This document shows positions 1-5,644 of a stretch of 8,550 nucleotides of DNA, piece by piece; the stretch's first letter is position 1, and every line of letters starts with the position of its first letter. The stretch covers positions 1 to 8,550 of the forward strand of contig JAKBNO010000017.1 in NCBI GenBank assembly GCA_021831005.1, in the 5' to 3' direction. Source of the DNA: Thermoplasmata archaeon. Its GTDB lineage: Archaea > Thermoplasmatota > Thermoplasmata > Thermoplasmatales > GCA-001856825. Made by a program: the position numbers and the translations under genes. The notes beneath the pieces were generated by a model. That model saw nothing but the letters and a program-made list of their open reading frames with translations. It searched no databases and had not been told where the DNA came from.

Positions 1-1132
1 GACAGAACTTTGCTCCTGGCTGTACTTCCGTCCCACACTTCGGACATTTGGTCGTGATGGATTTCCCACACTCTGGACAGAACTTCGACGTCTTTGGTAT
101 GTTCTTGCCACAGTAAGGACATTTCATCTGCCCTTCGGCCGAAAAATCATATCCACACGATGGGCAGAACTTTGCGTTCTCGTCCACATCAGTTTGACAC
201 TTGGGACACTTCTTCACTCTCTTTTCTGCAGGAGGCTGCTGTTGGTTCATCCCCTGCGTTATGTTTGATGCCATTGGATATGCCATTCCTGCTCCCGCTC
301 CCAACCCCATTCCGAGCCCTATTCCTGCTCCTGCAGTTCCACCGGGGTTCTTCGCTGCATCCACCATGGCCTGACCAGCCTGGAATTGCAGATAGTTCGC
401 ACCCACTGCCTTCATGCTCGAACGGGTATCTATTGCCTTCTGGACCTCGTCCGGAAGCGATATCGTCAATCCGGAAATCTTGTTTAACTCAATTCCGTAT
501 TGATCGAAAGCAGCCTTTGCACCAGCCAACACAGCTTCCTCTGTGTTCATCAAGTTGGATGGGAGATCGAGTACCGATATTCCCTGGTCTTTCATCTTTC
601 CAAGCACGTTGTAGATAAGCATTACAACCTGGTCCCTTATCCTGTCTTCCACCTGTGCAGTAGTCTCGACATTGAAAGTACCCACGAACTGATTTATGAA
701 TATTGAAGGGTCTGAAATCCGGTACCTCATATCACCAAAGAGCCTGAGCATGACGATATCGAAGTCCTTGTCCCTGAATGCGTAAGGTTCCTTGGATCCA
801 AATTTTCCGTCGATGATCCTTCTCTGCAGGTAATACACGTAGGCTTGCTGCTGGATACCGGTCAATATTTTTACGAGACCTCCAACGATTGGTGCGTTGA
901 GATCCGTCAGTGCATATCTTCCAGGCTTGTCGATGTAGAATATTGCCTTTCCATCCCTGAAAAAAACAGCCGTTTCGTCTTCCCTGACGACTGCATTGTC
1001 GTTCAACTTGATCAGTCTGGGAACCTTCCACATTATGTTTCCTACTTTGAACTGATCCTCCCATTCAAAGGTAGTCGAACCAAATGCGCTTCCACCACTT
1101 GGTGGTACTCCACCCTTCTTTCCAAATGGCAT
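1..1132 (-). CDS. SPFH/Band_7_1 domain protein with C-terminal zinc ribbons (partial, 3' end beyond the window)
   Basis: The frame is open from ATG at 1132 to the left edge, giving 377 codons without a stop. Residues about 20-245 resemble the SPFH (stomatin/prohibitin/flotillin-like) Band_7_1 family, often annotated 'virion core protein' or YdjI-like: an N-terminal FEWEDQF/IMWKVP segment, VREDETAVFFRDGK (49-62), a tyrosine/glutamine-rich strand, and a helical part with VEDRIRDQVV. Residues 262-288 are a glycine/alanine/methionine-rich linker. Three zinc-ribbon units follow: CPKC/CPSC (309-326), CPYC/CPEC (338-355), and a third starting CPKC at 363 and cut after its next Cys. There is no signal peptide; these proteins act on the cytoplasmic face of membranes. 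The bacterial relative YdjI works with PspA in envelope stress, so a membrane scaffold or stress role is inferred. The ATG directly follows the upstream gene's TAA, with a GGGGGT SD-like tract at 1142-1137, so the two are co-translated. Confidence 0.88.
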   Translation of the reverse strand, partial: MPFGKKGGVPPSGGSAFGSTTFEWEDQFKVGNIMWKVPRLIKLNDNAVVREDETAVFFRDGKAIFYIDKPGRYALTDLNAPIVGGLVKILTGIQQQAYVYYLQRRIIDGKFGSKEPYAFRDKDFDIVMLRLFGDMRYRISDPSIFINQFVGTFNVETTAQVEDRIRDQVVMLIYNVLGKMKDQGISVLDLPSNLMNTEEAVLAGAKAAFDQYGIELNKISGLTISLPDEVQKAIDTRSSMKAVGANYLQFQAGQAMVDAAKNPGGTAGAGIGLGMGLGAGAGMAYPMASNITQGMNQQQPPAEKRVKKCPKCQTDVDENAKFCPSCGYDFSAEGQMKCPYCGKNIPKTSKFCPECGKSITTKCPKCGTEVQPGAKFC

Positions 1133-1654
1133 TTAGACCCCCCCATAGAGAAGCGTTTCCCTGCTGCTGTTCAGTTCTGAAATTGCCGAAATGACGTTGT
1201 TGATTCCCGCAATCCCGTCTTGATTGACATTTCCAGATGAGCAATTCTGTACGAACGAGTTCACTCCCTTCTGAAGATTCTGTACCTGGTCGAATATCCG
1301 CATATCCAGATCATACAGTGTGGAAATCTTCTTTGCATCCACCTTGATTGGTGCGGATATTCCAGAATACCCTGCCCCATGGTGTTTGACGGCCTCTGCG
1401 ACGGTCTGGATCCTGGATCTGAGGGCCCCAATCGACTCGAGTCCCTTGAACTGGCCGCTGCTAACGAGTGAGCCTTCGCCAGTTTTCAGATTCGATATAA
1501 CGTCCAGCATTTTCTTGTACAATTCGTCCTTCAAAATAATATCAGCATCGCGCAAGTCTTCGTTTATCCTATATCCGTGGTAGCCAGGGAATATGAGTTG
1601 GATCTTTTTGATCACTCCTCTGTCCTCTACGACCTGATCCCTTAAGTCGGTCAT
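1133..1654 (-). CDS. Conserved hypothetical protein with PGYxGY motif, partner of the SPFH/zinc-ribbon gene
   Basis: This 173-residue soluble protein has no signal peptide or membrane segment. It carries PGYHGYRINEDLRDAD at 23-38, and later GYSGISAPIKVDAKKISTLY at 95-114. I recall a widespread bacterial and archaeal family without an assigned function that has this layout (PGYxGYxxxExxRxxD, then GYxGxxxxxKVDxxxLxxLY) and often lies beside SPFH/zinc-ribbon genes. That recollection is not a database result. Most of the rest looks helical (40-60, 72-92, 108-170), so a small helical bundle or partner subunit is plausible. The stop codon abuts the start of the SPFH gene with no gap, and both are in the same frame, so they form one operon. 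The ATG at 1654 has no SD, but a TATA-like box lies about 29 bases upstream, consistent with leaderless expression. Confidence 0.85.
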   Translation of the reverse strand: MTDLRDQVVEDRGVIKKIQLIFPGYHGYRINEDLRDADIILKDELYKKMLDVISNLKTGEGSLVSSGQFKGLESIGALRSRIQTVAEAVKHHGAGYSGISAPIKVDAKKISTLYDLDMRIFDQVQNLQKGVNSFVQNCSSGNVNQDGIAGINNVISAISELNSSRETLLYGGV

Positions 1655-1678
1655 GGAGCGTTGATAAAAAACGAAGTC

Positions 1679-1688
1679 AAAATACTTT
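1679..1688 (-). promoter_or_regulatory. TATA-like box for the PGYxGY-SPFH operon
   Basis: On the minus strand AAAGTATTTT is centred about 29 bases before the ATG at 1654, with purines (GG) just upstream as a possible BRE. No SD precedes the ATG, so transcription may begin at or next to it. The spacing is slightly longer than ideal. The stronger A/T box at 1760-1774 could instead serve this operon with a longer leader. Confidence 0.4.
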
Positions 1689-1708
1689 CCACTATTGTCT
1701 TTTCCTAG

Positions 1709-1731
1709 CCGAGTGTTCTGATGAAACTCGG
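1709..1731. repeat. Stem-loop (inverted repeat) in the divergent intergenic region
   Basis: CCGAGT (1709-1714) is complementary to ACTCGG (1726-1731), and the inner TTC (1716-1718) pairs with GAA (1723-1725). This leaves one bulged G and a TGAT loop, for a total of nine base pairs. It lies between the divergent PGYxGY and malic enzyme genes, upstream of both proposed TATA boxes. It could be an operator or a structure in a long leader. No T-run follows on either strand, so a terminator is unlikely. Confidence 0.4.
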
Positions 1732-1759
1732 AAATCCTGAATTCTGAAAATTCACATTC

Positions 1760-1774
1760 TATAAATATTAAATT
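1760..1774. promoter_or_regulatory. Strong A/T box, alternative TATA element in the divergent region
   Basis: TATAAATATTAAATT is the best TATA match in this 185-base gap, and it reads acceptably on both strands. Used rightward it would start a transcript near 1788-1790, with a leader of about 50 bases before malic enzyme. Used leftward it would give the PGYxGY operon a leader of about 85 bases containing the 1709-1731 stem-loop. Which box is used cannot be decided from sequence. Confidence 0.35.
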
Positions 1775-1810
1775 CGTCTAAAATCCCGTACAGTAGGCAG
1801 TCCAGACAAC

Positions 1811-1820
1811 TGTTAATATC
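1811..1820 (+). promoter_or_regulatory. TATA-like box for malic enzyme
   Basis: TGTTAATATC is centred about 24 bases before the ATG at 1840, and no SD lies between them. This matches a leaderless archaeal promoter and supports 1840 as the start codon. Confidence 0.45.
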
Positions 1821-1839
1821 TCGAGTGCGATTCTGAAAC

Positions 1840-3174
1840 ATGAGAAATGAGGGGGAAACTGGTGGTAAGAAATTTTCCGAACTTGCCATTAAGTACTCCA
1901 AGGAATATCAAGGGAAGATTCAGACCATGCTTAAGGTACCGGTCAGAAGTCTGGAGGACTTCTCGGTGTGGTACACTCCTGGAGTAGCAGCAGCTTCACT
2001 TGAGATTGCTAAGGACAAGGAATTATCATTTGACATGACATGGAGATGGAACACCGTTGCGATTGTCACGGATGGAACCAGGGTCCTCGGACTCGGAAAC
2101 GTTGGACCGGAAGCTTCATTGCCCGTGATGGAGGGTAAGGCACTTATCTTTAAGTACCTGGGTGGGGTCGATGCAATACCGATTCCTATCAACGTTCATG
2201 AAAAGGAACAAATTGCCAGCATCGTAAAGGCAATTGAACCTGCCTTTGGCGGGATAAACCTAGAGGACATAGAATCGCCGAAGTGTTTCTACCTGCTAGA
2301 AACGCTCAGAAAAGAGATGAACATACCCGTCTGGCATGATGACCAGCTTGGAACTGCGGGAGCGACACTTGCAGGGCTGCTCAACGCTCTCAAGCTGACG
2401 GGAAGAAACGAGAGAGACACCAAGATAGTCGTCATGGGATCTGGGGCCGCAAACATCGCTACGATCAAGTTATTCGAATCAGCGGGATTCGATATTGGAA
2501 ACATCATTGCGGTCGATTCGCACGGGGTTCTGCACCCAGAGAGAGAGGATATGGACGTTTTGATGAAAGATAATCCTTGGAAATACGACCTCGGAATCAG
2601 GACAAACAGAAAGAGGATCACTGGAGACATCCAGAACGCGCTTGAAGGTGCGGATGTTTTGATAGCGGCATCGAAACCAGGACCTGGTACCATAAAGGGC
2701 GAGTGGATCAAGAAGATGGAAAAGAGGGCAATTGTGTTTGCACTTGCAAACCCAGTGCCTGAAATATGGCCTAGCGAGGCGAAGGAGAATGGCGCAGAGA
2801 TCGTTGGAACCGGAAGGTCGGATTTTCCAAACCAAGTCAACAATAGCCTGGTGTTTCCTGGAGTTTTCAGGGGAGCGCTGGATGCTAGGGTCAGGAAGAT
2901 AAGTGAACCTATGATCGTCAGGGCGTCAAGAGAGCTCGCTCTGTTTGCAGAGGAGAAAGGACTCACGGAAGACTACATCCTTCCAACAATGCAAGAATGG
3001 GAAGTGTTTCCAAGGATCGCGGCTGCAATAGCAGAGGAAGGCGTCAAGGAGAATCTGGCGAGAGTAAAAATGAGCAAGAATGAATACTACGAACGGGCCA
3101 AGAAAATTATCTCCAGCAACAGGGAAATGATAGAAAAAATGATGGATGAGAATCTTATAAAGAAGGTGAAATGA
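1840..3174 (+). CDS. maeB: NAD(P)-dependent malic enzyme (malate to pyruvate + CO2)
   Basis: This 444-residue cytoplasmic enzyme oxidatively decarboxylates L-malate to pyruvate, linking the citric acid cycle to pyruvate and making NAD(P)H. The family signatures occur in order. YTPGVA at 45-50 holds the catalytic Tyr. TDGTRVLGLGNVGP at 77-90 is followed by MEGKALIFK with the expected catalytic Lys100. GGINLEDIESPKCF at 137-150 carries the metal-binding acidic residues, and HDDQLGTA at 166-173 the next acidic pair. VVMGSGAAN at 197-205 is the Rossmann nucleotide loop, with LANPVPE at 302-308 and SDFPNQVNNSLVFPG at 327-341. It is the short archaeal/bacterial form without a phosphotransacetylase-like tail. 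All expected key residues are visible. NAD versus NADP preference cannot be read. The 3' end overlaps the following acetyltransferase region. The symbol names the family; the organism's own locus name is unknown. Confidence 0.96.
   Translation: MRNEGETGGKKFSELAIKYSKEYQGKIQTMLKVPVRSLEDFSVWYTPGVAAASLEIAKDKELSFDMTWRWNTVAIVTDGTRVLGLGNVGPEASLPVMEGKALIFKYLGGVDAIPIPINVHEKEQIASIVKAIEPAFGGINLEDIESPKCFYLLETLRKEMNIPVWHDDQLGTAGATLAGLLNALKLTGRNERDTKIVVMGSGAANIATIKLFESAGFDIGNIIAVDSHGVLHPEREDMDVLMKDNPWKYDLGIRTNRKRITGDIQNALEGADVLIAASKPGPGTIKGEWIKKMEKRAIVFALANPVPEIWPSEAKENGAEIVGTGRSDFPNQVNNSLVFPGVFRGALDARVRKISEPMIVRASRELALFAEEKGLTEDYILPTMQEWEVFPRIAAAIAEEGVKENLARVKMSKNEYYERAKKIISSNREMIEKMMDENLIKKVK
3164..3169 (+). 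promoter_or_regulatory. Ribosome binding site that decides the GNAT start
   Basis: AGGTGA matches the archaeal anti-SD. It ends one base before the ATG at 3171, too close to use, but seven bases before the in-frame ATG at 3177. It therefore favours 3177 as the true start. It lies inside the end of the malic enzyme gene, as expected for coupled translation. Confidence 0.6.
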
Positions 3175-3176
3175 AC

Positions 3177-3647
3177 ATGGAAGAAATCAAAATCAGGGAA
3201 CTAAAAAGAGAAGATCTCAAGGATGCGACAAACCTGGTAATGAGATTAAAGAAGTTCAACTCCGAGCACGACCCACTTTTCAACGTTTCTCCGGACCTTG
3301 AAAAGAATGTAACCGCATATCTCGAGAGCGCGATAAAGCTTGAGACCAGAGACGTTCTTGTTGCAGATTACAATGGAAAGATTGTGGGGGCGATAATGGG
3401 AGAAATCATAGACAGACCCTTCTACATGCCAGACAAGGAACTGAGGATAACCGAGATTTATCTCCTGCCAGAATTCAGGAAGGGCGGACTTGGCAGGAAG
3501 TTGCTGGATGCCTTGGTTGTGAAGGAGAAGGGAAAGGGATGCGGCATGATCACGGTAGAATTTCCAACTGAGAACCTGCTTGGACACAAGTTCTATACTA
3601 GCCTTGGAATGAGAGGAATCCAGTCGATATATGGGAAAAAGTTATAG
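3177..3647 (+). CDS. GNAT-family N-acetyltransferase
   Basis: This protein of 156 residues (158 if ATG 3171 is used) transfers an acetyl group from acetyl-CoA to an unknown amine. Seen in the sequence: an N-terminal IKIRELKREDLKDATNLV strand-helix typical of GNAT motif C; ITEIYLLPEFRKGGLGRKLL, with the RxxGxG pyrophosphate loop of motif A; then a helix and TENLLGHKFYTSLGM, the motif B segment with the conserved Asn, Phe-Tyr and Gly-Met. The length is normal for a single-domain GNAT. The substrate cannot be read: it could be a protein N-terminus, a lysine or a small molecule. The coding region starts essentially at the malic enzyme stop (the alternative ATG at 3171 overlaps it as ATGA), so it is translated from the malic enzyme message. 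Whether it acts on that enzyme is unknown. Confidence 0.9.
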   Translation: MEEIKIRELKREDLKDATNLVMRLKKFNSEHDPLFNVSPDLEKNVTAYLESAIKLETRDVLVADYNGKIVGAIMGEIIDRPFYMPDKELRITEIYLLPEFRKGGLGRKLLDALVVKEKGKGCGMITVEFPTENLLGHKFYTSLGMRGIQSIYGKKL

Positions 3648-3754
3648 GAAATAACTCCACGCGGGATTGCCTATCTGGATCTGCTACTCTGCCCAAATCT
3701 CAGCTAGTCTGATCGAGAACATTTATTGATCTACTGTTCAGGGGTGGGAGGATG

Positions 3755-4192
3755 TCAGTGAATATATTTTGACAGATATAGGGAGAACAGGAGTACCGCG
3801 AATACCGTTGCTGCAATGACCACGAATGTTCTGTTCCTCTCCCTTGCATAGATCAAAACCTGAATGAAAATTCTCCCGAATGGAGAGAGTATCAACAGTA
3901 GAACTCCAAGCTGAATGATTGCAAATGACTTGAACTTGAGAACTCCGTATGTGATTGTACCCAGGTAGTGGGGAAAGACAGCAGTATTTGGTCCATATGA
4001 CCTCAACAGTATATCTACTGGTACCGTCAGATAACCTGTAGAGTCTGTTGCGAGGTATGTTATGAGACCTATCACAATCACAGATAGAGATATGATTACA
4101 CTCCATATGAGATAAAACGAGAGGACCTTGGAGGATATTTTCTCCTCTTCTTCCTTTTCTTTTTCAAACGATCTTTCTTTGCCAGTACTCAT
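3755..4192 (-). CDS. DUF1634 membrane protein, partner of the TauE/SafE permease
   Basis: The protein has 145 residues: a charged Lys/Glu-rich cytoplasmic N-terminus (1-22), then three hydrophobic segments at about 24-47, 87-113 and 121-141. Between the first two is a less hydrophobic stretch with YGPNTAVFPHYLG (66-78). This layout, length and position directly behind a TauE/SafE permease match the DUF1634 family, which is found in archaea and bacteria in the same arrangement. Its molecular role is not established; an accessory subunit of the transporter is the usual inference. Its ATG overlaps the permease stop as ATGA (4189-4192), indicating translational coupling, and no separate SD is evident. 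About 107 bases without a recognised feature separate its end from the convergent GNAT gene. Confidence 0.85.
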   Translation of the reverse strand: MSTGKERSFEKEKEEEEKISSKVLSFYLIWSVIISLSVIVIGLITYLATDSTGYLTVPVDILLRSYGPNTAVFPHYLGTITYGVLKFKSFAIIQLGVLLLILSPFGRIFIQVLIYARERNRTFVVIAATVFAVLLFSLYLSKYIH

Positions 4193-5079
4193 AGGTGCAA
4201 CCCCATCCCGCCTACTAGCAACACCCCACTCCGCAACATTTCTATCGCAACAACGACAATTACCGCCGCAAACAGGATCCTTACTGTTCTACCCCTGACT
4301 TTCATAAGGAGCCGCGACCCAACTAATGCGCCGATGAGGACTCCAATTGCAACGGGGGCTGCAATATAGGGATTGACGTCGCCGTTGAAGAAATATATTC
4401 CAGCACTAGCGGCCGCTGTCATCCCGATCATGAAGTTGGAAGTGGTCGTGGATACCTTGATTGGTAGCTTCATGAAGAGATCCATGGCAATGACCTTGAA
4501 CACTCCTGAACCAATTCCTAGTAATCCCGACAGTATTCCGGCAACGAACATCATTACTGAACCACTCTTGACCCCCGAAACGTTGTAGTTCACTTCTTTA
4601 TCCAATTCGAGATTGTGATAGTGGGATTGGAGCGACAGTCTTTCTGCGATTGGGTCGTTCTTGATATTTACCGGCTGGTTGACCTCTCCAATCTTCTTGA
4701 TAAGTGGAAGGACAGAAATCAAAAGGACAATTCCAAAAATAAGGTATATTGCCGCTGGGTTTTTGATGCGCAGTCCCAAGAATGCACCAACTATTGCACC
4801 CGTAGTCGTGAACAAGACGAGGAAAGTACCCACCCTGATGTTTGAAATCTTGTCCTTCACATACGCCGATGCTGACCCGCTGGACGTTGCTATAACAGAA
4901 ACGATGGATGCGCCTATTGCAAGATAGATGGGCACGTGAAAATAAAGAGTCAGAAATGGAACTATCAATACTCCTCCACCCAATCCAGCCATTGAACCTA
5001 TGATGCCCGCAAAAACTGATGCAACTAATATTAAAATGAGGTACAGAACTAAATCAAACACTCGGGTTAATCTAAACAC
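4189..5079 (-). CDS. TauE/SafE family anion permease
   Basis: This 296-residue integral membrane protein has about eight hydrophobic segments in two halves. Each half starts with the family's glycine-rich motif: IIGSMAGLGGGVLIVPFL (26-43) and LSGLLGIGSGVFKVIAMD (183-200). The second half continues with TTTSNFMIGMTAAASAG (211-227). A polar loop of about 45 residues (128-172) separates the halves and is predicted to be outside the membrane. Characterised relatives export sulfite or organosulfonates, or take up sulfur compounds or carboxylates. The substrate here cannot be assigned. The longest frame starts at GTG 5079, but an in-frame GTG at 5061 (residue 7) lies about 28 bases after the TATA-like box at 5085-5094, so a leaderless start at 5061, giving 290 residues, fits better. 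It is followed by DUF1634 with a 4-base overlap. Confidence 0.92.
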   Translation of the reverse strand: MFRLTRVFDLVLYLILILVASVFAGIIGSMAGLGGGVLIVPFLTLYFHVPIYLAIGASIVSVIATSSGSASAYVKDKISNIRVGTFLVLFTTTGAIVGAFLGLRIKNPAAIYLIFGIVLLISVLPLIKKIGEVNQPVNIKNDPIAERLSLQSHYHNLELDKEVNYNVSGVKSGSVMMFVAGILSGLLGIGSGVFKVIAMDLFMKLPIKVSTTTSNFMIGMTAAASAGIYFFNGDVNPYIAAPVAIGVLIGALVGSRLLMKVRGRTVRILFAAVIVVVAIEMLRSGVLLVGGMGLHL

Positions 5080-5084
5080 GACAG

Positions 5085-5094
5085 ATTAATTTTG
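5085..5094 (-). promoter_or_regulatory. TATA-like box for the TauE-DUF1634 unit
   Basis: AAAATTAATC on the minus strand is centred about 28 bases before the in-frame GTG at 5061 and only about 10 before the GTG at 5079. No SD precedes either codon. The spacing favours leaderless initiation at 5061 and shows that the permease probably has its own promoter, separate from the upstream regulator-like gene. Confidence 0.45.
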
Positions 5095-5098
5095 CTTT

Positions 5099-5135
5099 TC
5101 GGTATGCGGATCTTACCGATTCAATTTCTCCGCAT
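5099..5135. repeat. Two overlapping inverted repeats upstream of the TauE promoter
   Basis: ATGCGGA (5104-5110) and TCCGCAT (5129-5135) are perfect 7-base complements with an 18-base spacer. TCGGTA (5099-5104) and TACCGA (5114-5119) are perfect 6-base complements with a 9-base spacer. They share position 5104, and the first arm of the long repeat lies in the loop of the short one, so only one can form at a time. They fill the 57-base gap between the ribbon-helix-helix-like gene and the TauE TATA box, and are candidates for an operator or for RNA structure at the end of the upstream transcript. Confidence 0.5.
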
Positions 5136-5136
5136 T

Positions 5137-5595
5137 TCAGGAGTACTTTAGATCATCGATGTACTTTGCCCTCTCGAGGACTTTGAACTTTGAAATATCC
5201 TTTGGAATTTCGAGGACCTTTACGTTCACTATGGAATCGACGTAGCTCTCAAAGTCGGCTTCTGACATGTTCTTGAATGTGAGGTTTCCGATATTCTTGA
5301 AGCTGACTTTCTTGTTGTTCTTGACGAGTTCGGGTCCAGATATCTCTATCGAGTTCAGATCCTGGATGTAAGTGATCTTCGAGTCCTTTACTGCCTGGAA
5401 AAATTCTTCCCCGACCTTCTTTGTCTCCTCTGCAGCCGCAAGCAGGACCTTGAAGGCGTCGTTGGTTAAATCTCCGACTGTTTTACCGGTGTCCCTTGCA
5501 AGGTCTTTCACTCTTGCATAGACCCTCTTTTGTATTCCCTTGATGGATACATTTTCTGTGTCTTGGCCACCATTCTTTTCTTTTCCATCTGTCAT
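5137..5595 (-). CDS. Small protein with ribbon-helix-helix-like N-terminus, function unknown
   Basis: This 152-residue soluble protein has a charged leader of about 15 residues. The segment at 16-54 then reads strand (VSIKGI), helix (KRVYARVKDLARDTG) and helix (KTVGDLTNDAFKVLLAA), the pattern of ribbon-helix-helix (Arc/MetJ-type) DNA-binding domains. The second half (about 70-140) alternates short strands and polar turns (ITYIQDLNSIEISG, VSFKNIGNLTFKN, VNVKVLEIPKDI). It resembles no ligand domain I recognise and might be a small beta repeat fold. It follows the hydrolase gene by 47 bases, but a perfect inverted repeat and its own TATA box occupy that gap. It sits directly upstream of the TauE-DUF1634 unit, so local transcriptional regulation is a reasonable inference, not shown. 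The ATG at 5595 has no SD and lies about 24 bases from the TATA-like box. Confidence 0.8.
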   Translation of the reverse strand: MTDGKEKNGGQDTENVSIKGIQKRVYARVKDLARDTGKTVGDLTNDAFKVLLAAAEETKKVGEEFFQAVKDSKITYIQDLNSIEISGPELVKNNKKVSFKNIGNLTFKNMSEADFESYVDSIVNVKVLEIPKDISKFKVLERAKYIDDLKYS

Positions 5596-5615
5596 GAAGG
5601 GTGATGGTTATCTGG

Positions 5616-5623
5616 AATATAAG
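5616..5623 (-). promoter_or_regulatory. TATA-like box for the ribbon-helix-helix-like gene
   Basis: CTTATATT on the minus strand is centred about 24 bases before the ATG at 5595. It overlaps by one base (5623) the last base of the inverted repeat at 5623-5644, so any protein bound to that repeat would affect TBP/TFB binding here. Confidence 0.5.
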
Positions 5624-5644
5624 ATTTCTGGTTTTCCAGAAATC
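5623..5644. repeat. Perfect 9-4-9 inverted repeat at the hydrolase stop codon
   Basis: GATTTCTGG (5623-5631) and CCAGAAATC (5636-5644) are exact complements around a four-base TTTT spacer (AAAA on the minus strand). On the minus strand the repeat begins inside the hydrolase TGA (5645-5643) and ends at the TATA-like box of the next gene. After the stem the minus strand reads TTATATT, moderately T-rich. It may be a terminator hairpin for the hydrolase, an operator for the next gene, or both. Confidence 0.65.

Noticed and set aside
94..618. Plus-strand open frame of 174 codons rich in Pro, Leu and Ser
   Set aside because: It lies opposite the SPFH/zinc-ribbon gene, whose frame shows clear domains and CxxC motifs. 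The plus-strand product is low-complexity and has no promoter or SD.
1138..1144. Run of seven G on the minus strand at the end of the PGYxGY gene, a possible frameshift site
   Set aside because: The PGYxGY and SPFH frames are the same, so slippage would lead away from the SPFH frame and not fuse them. The tract is better explained as an SD-like site.
1719..1747. Possible C/D box guide RNA: TGATGA (1719-1724) and CTGA (1737-1740) with a 12-base spacer
   Set aside because: The base before TGATGA is C rather than a purine, no second C'/D half or terminal stem is present, and the box lies within a better-paired stem-loop.
2289..2966. Minus-strand open frame of 225 codons inside malic enzyme
   Set aside because: It is the antisense shadow of a highly conserved enzyme, Ser/Pro/Leu-rich and without recognisable domain structure.
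3648..3754. Gap between the convergent GNAT and DUF1634 genes searched for a terminator or small RNA
   Set aside because: Only two short GATC palindromes were seen, with no stable stem, no T-rich tail and no tRNA-like fold.
3738..4106. Minus-strand open frame of 122 codons
   Set aside because: It overlaps the DUF1634 gene in another frame and has Cys/His/Ser-rich, non-membrane composition. DUF1634 has the hydrophobic segments and the ATGA coupling.
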